Source: Rachicladosporium sp. CCFEE 5018 (Eukaryota; Ascomycota; Dothideomycetes; Cladosporiales; Cladosporiaceae). Taken from it: 64,000 bases of DNA. Both the position numbers and the translations under genes were made by a program. Each line of letters begins with the position of its first letter. Position 1 is the stretch's first letter. Shown piece after piece: positions 62,019 to 64,000 of this stretch. The notes beneath the pieces were generated by a model that worked only from the letters and a program-made list of their open reading frames with translations, did not search any database and was not told the origin of the DNA. The stretch is from the NCBI GenBank assembly GCA_002077045.2, contig KZ111142.1:785017-849016 (forward strand), read 5' to 3'.

Positions 62019-62848
62019 ATGCTGGGTTACCCACACGCCCACCACTTCCAGCATGGAGAATCCCCAGAAATCAAGGTCAAGCTTGAAGACCACGGGCGCA
62101 ATTACTTCGGGCATGTGTAGGTCTACATGTTGTTGAGATGCGCACGGTCGAGCGGTGATATCTGTTGGACTGACGCATCGTTGGCAGAGCTCACTTGCCG
62201 CACGTAGGCCCGCATCACTACGACCGTGAGAGGAGCATCAAGCCTGAACACGGCTTTGTAGCACCAAGAGAACCGGTCGCCCTACGTCTTCCCCTACATC
62301 GCCAAATCAATGGGATTGCTCGCAAGCATGCATGGAATGCCTGGAGACGACACCAGGCTCACCGCACCAATACTCACGATCGGCTCCAGCGTCGCTTGCC
62401 ATTCTGCAGGCATTGCCGAGTGCGGCATCCACTAGGTCAGCACTTCGCCTGGTGCCGACATTGTAAGGTCATCCATCGATCGCGCCAGCATCGCACCACC
62501 TCTGGCTGGTGCATTCGCTGCCGTGTCGTTCACCCTTCGGGCTTGCATCATCCCACTGTCACGTCCGACAATGCCCCCGCAGTCGATTTCCGCCGGGCGG
62601 CCGAGAATCACGCCGCTGAAACAGCTAATGCATTCCACTTCAGCGTCGGTGGACCTCGAGCTCACGACATCTATATTCCCAACTATGCCTCCGGCGGTGG
62701 CGTTCGGACTGTACATTACAGAGGTCACCGAGCTCACGACACATACATTCCAGACTATGCAACCGATAATGGCGTTGATCACGTAGGTCACTCTCACGAC
62801 GCCACAGCGCTGCACGATGGAACAGGGCAGAGTCGCACTTCTCAGTAA
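62019..62848 (+). CDS. His-rich protein with three Cys-x2-Cys knuckles, unrecognised family
   Basis: Not recognised. Two exons, 62019-62116 and 62188-62848, with a 71-nt intron (GTAGGT, branch GGACTGAC, TTGGCAG); phase and frame match exactly, giving 252 residues. About 35 residues are His (14 percent). Three knuckles follow each other: FCRHCRVRHPLGQH (Cys106/109), WCRHCKVIHRSRQH (122/125) and WCIRCRVVHPSGLHH (141/144). Each is C-x2-C followed by a basic-hydrophobic stretch and His, like a repeated zinc-binding unit. Further on are two copies of RAHD(I/T)YIP(N/D)YA (near 190 and 214). The N-terminal part also has loosely repeated His/acidic units. No signal peptide or membrane segment. The start may lie further upstream. 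It is convergent with the dehydrogenase at 63012. Confidence 0.6.
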
Positions 62849-63011
62849 GTCACATGATCAGGCGGGCTGGGTCAGCATGGTCTGGCCATATTGATAGCAT
62901 CGCGCCACAGCTGGGGCCACTGGAGGTCGTGCCATAGACGGAGTGGTCGCCAGCGCACGATTCCCGAGGTGCTTTTCGATCAATCGGCAACGCTTTCCGC
63001 AGTATATACGA

Positions 63012-63851
63012 CTATCTCGCAAGGTAGCCTCCATCGACCACCAAGCACTCGCCAGAGATATAGTCACTCGCCGGACTGGCCAAGAACACCACGCTCCCAC
63101 AGAAGTCCTCCGGCTTGCCCCATCTTCCGTCTGGTATTCTCGACAGTATCGAATCAGCTCGATTCGAATCATTGATGAGCGCTGTGTTCATCTCAGTAGC
63201 GATATAGCCTGGAGCGATGGCATTGACGTTAATGCCTTCCTTGGCCCACTCGTTGCAGAAAGCTTTGGTTACCTGGGCTACGCCACCCTTGCTGGCTGCA
63301 TAAGCCGGTACTGTAATACCTCCTTGGAAGCTTAGCAACGAGGCGATGTTGATGATCTTTCCCCTCCGACCGCGGGCGTTAGGTTTTCGCGATATCATAT
63401 GGGCTCCCACATCACGGCAGAGGGTGAAGACTGTGGTCAAGTTCACTTGCAGCACCTCATTCCAGTCTGCATCCGGGAACTTATGAGCTGGGTGGCGCTT
63501 CTGTATGCCACCGCAGTTGAGCAGGATGTCTATCTGATGGCCGTCGGCGATGATCTTGGGGATCAGGGCGGTGATTGAGGCTTGGGAGGACAGATCGGCT
63601 ATGTAGATTTGGGACTTTCGGCCGAGGGCTTTGATTGCCGACAGTGTTTCGGTGTTGCTCTCATCTCGCTGTGATGGACGTCAACAACATGCTCTTCGTT
63701 GGCGTTCATCAATACCTCGTACCTGCACAAGTAGCACGTCTGCTCCTGCCTCTGCCAGTGCTATTGCCATTGCCTGTCCGATTCCGCGTGTGCCGCCTGT
63801 CACCAATGCTGTCTTGCCTTCGAGGCCGAAAAGCTTTTCCAGCGAAGTCAT
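63012..63851 (-). CDS. Short-chain dehydrogenase/reductase, 2-deoxy-D-gluconate 3-dehydrogenase-like
   Basis: NAD(P)-dependent oxidoreductase, 261 residues in two exons (63723-63851, 63012-63668; 54-nt intron). Rossmann motif TGGTRGIGQAMA at residues 18-29; the junction reads GADVLLVQ-RDESNTET. NCGG and the Ser in IINIASLL precede the catalytic YAASK; the end GDxI-type segment is SGECLVVDGGYLA. The closest recognisable group is the KduD/2-deoxy-gluconate dehydrogenase-like SDRs, judged from VQRDESN and the overall length; the substrate is not certain. Cytosolic. Confidence 0.88.
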
Positions 63852-64000
63852 GCTGGCGTTCGGGCGGAATGCGATTATTGAAATGTGCAGATCTACGAAG
63901 GTAATTGAATTCTCTGAGATGCTGACTTTGGTCCTCAGCGAATGGAGTTCAGATGTGCTATATGTTGCTTACAGTCCATCGTTGTCACCGCCATACGAAG

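Noticed and set aside
1..64000. tRNA, rRNA, CRISPR or bacterial-type operon features
   Set aside because: No cloverleaf-like or array pattern was noticed by eye, and the sequence is eukaryotic; a tRNA scan could not be run.

Overview
The window is nuclear DNA of a filamentous ascomycete. Most genes have one to a few short introns (mostly 44-66 nt) with GT-AG ends and CTGAC/CTAAC branch sites, and the recognisable products are fungal: CYP505-type self-sufficient P450, Ssn6/Cyc8, an Acr-2-like Zn2Cys6 regulator, Pmc1. A Dothideomycete is likely. The presence of two moderately diverged copies of one locus is what a hybrid or highly heterozygous genome such as Hortaea werneckii would give, but the species is an inference.

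Layout. 1-869 is the 3' end of an amino-acid/GABA-type permease. 1485-18721 (copy A) and 18822-35348 (copy B) are two versions of the same 17-kb block in the same order and orientation: MFS transporter (-), acetylornithine aminotransferase (-), P450foxy-like CYP505 (+), FAD monooxygenase (-), S10 serine carboxypeptidase (+), NDUFA4-like subunit (-), COX12 (+), M20 N-carbamoyl/allantoate-type amidohydrolase (-). The copies abut exactly at a 100-N gap (18722-18821), and a second 100-N gap (34509-34608) replaces about 1.48 kb of copy B. This looks at least as much like two homeologous or allelic contigs laid end to end as like a true tandem duplication. Divergence is patchy, with identical blocks beside blocks of visibly lower identity. 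The carboxypeptidase is damaged differently in each copy: copy A lost its catalytic core, and copy B has stop codons in its C-terminal tail.

35.9-53.5 kb is single-copy core genome: SSN6/CYC8, an Acr-2-like transcription factor, sphingosine-1-phosphate lyase DPL1, RPS10, SEC17, CTF8 and the Ca2+-ATPase PMC1. 54.3-59.7 kb holds a divergent pair, a TauD-type dioxygenase and an anion:cation-symporter MFS protein with 18 introns, plausibly a sulfonate uptake and cleavage module. After a degraded gene relic come MHF1/CENP-S, an unrecognised His-rich protein with three Cys-x2-Cys knuckles, and a short-chain dehydrogenase.

The most interesting observations are a 3-nt exon in COX12 kept in both copies, an RPS10 start codon split by an intron, a micro-exon-rich transporter with GC-AG introns, synonymous-only divergence beyond a stop codon in the carboxypeptidase, a stop-free in-frame intron in the P450 I-helix, and the orphan His-rich Cys-knuckle protein.
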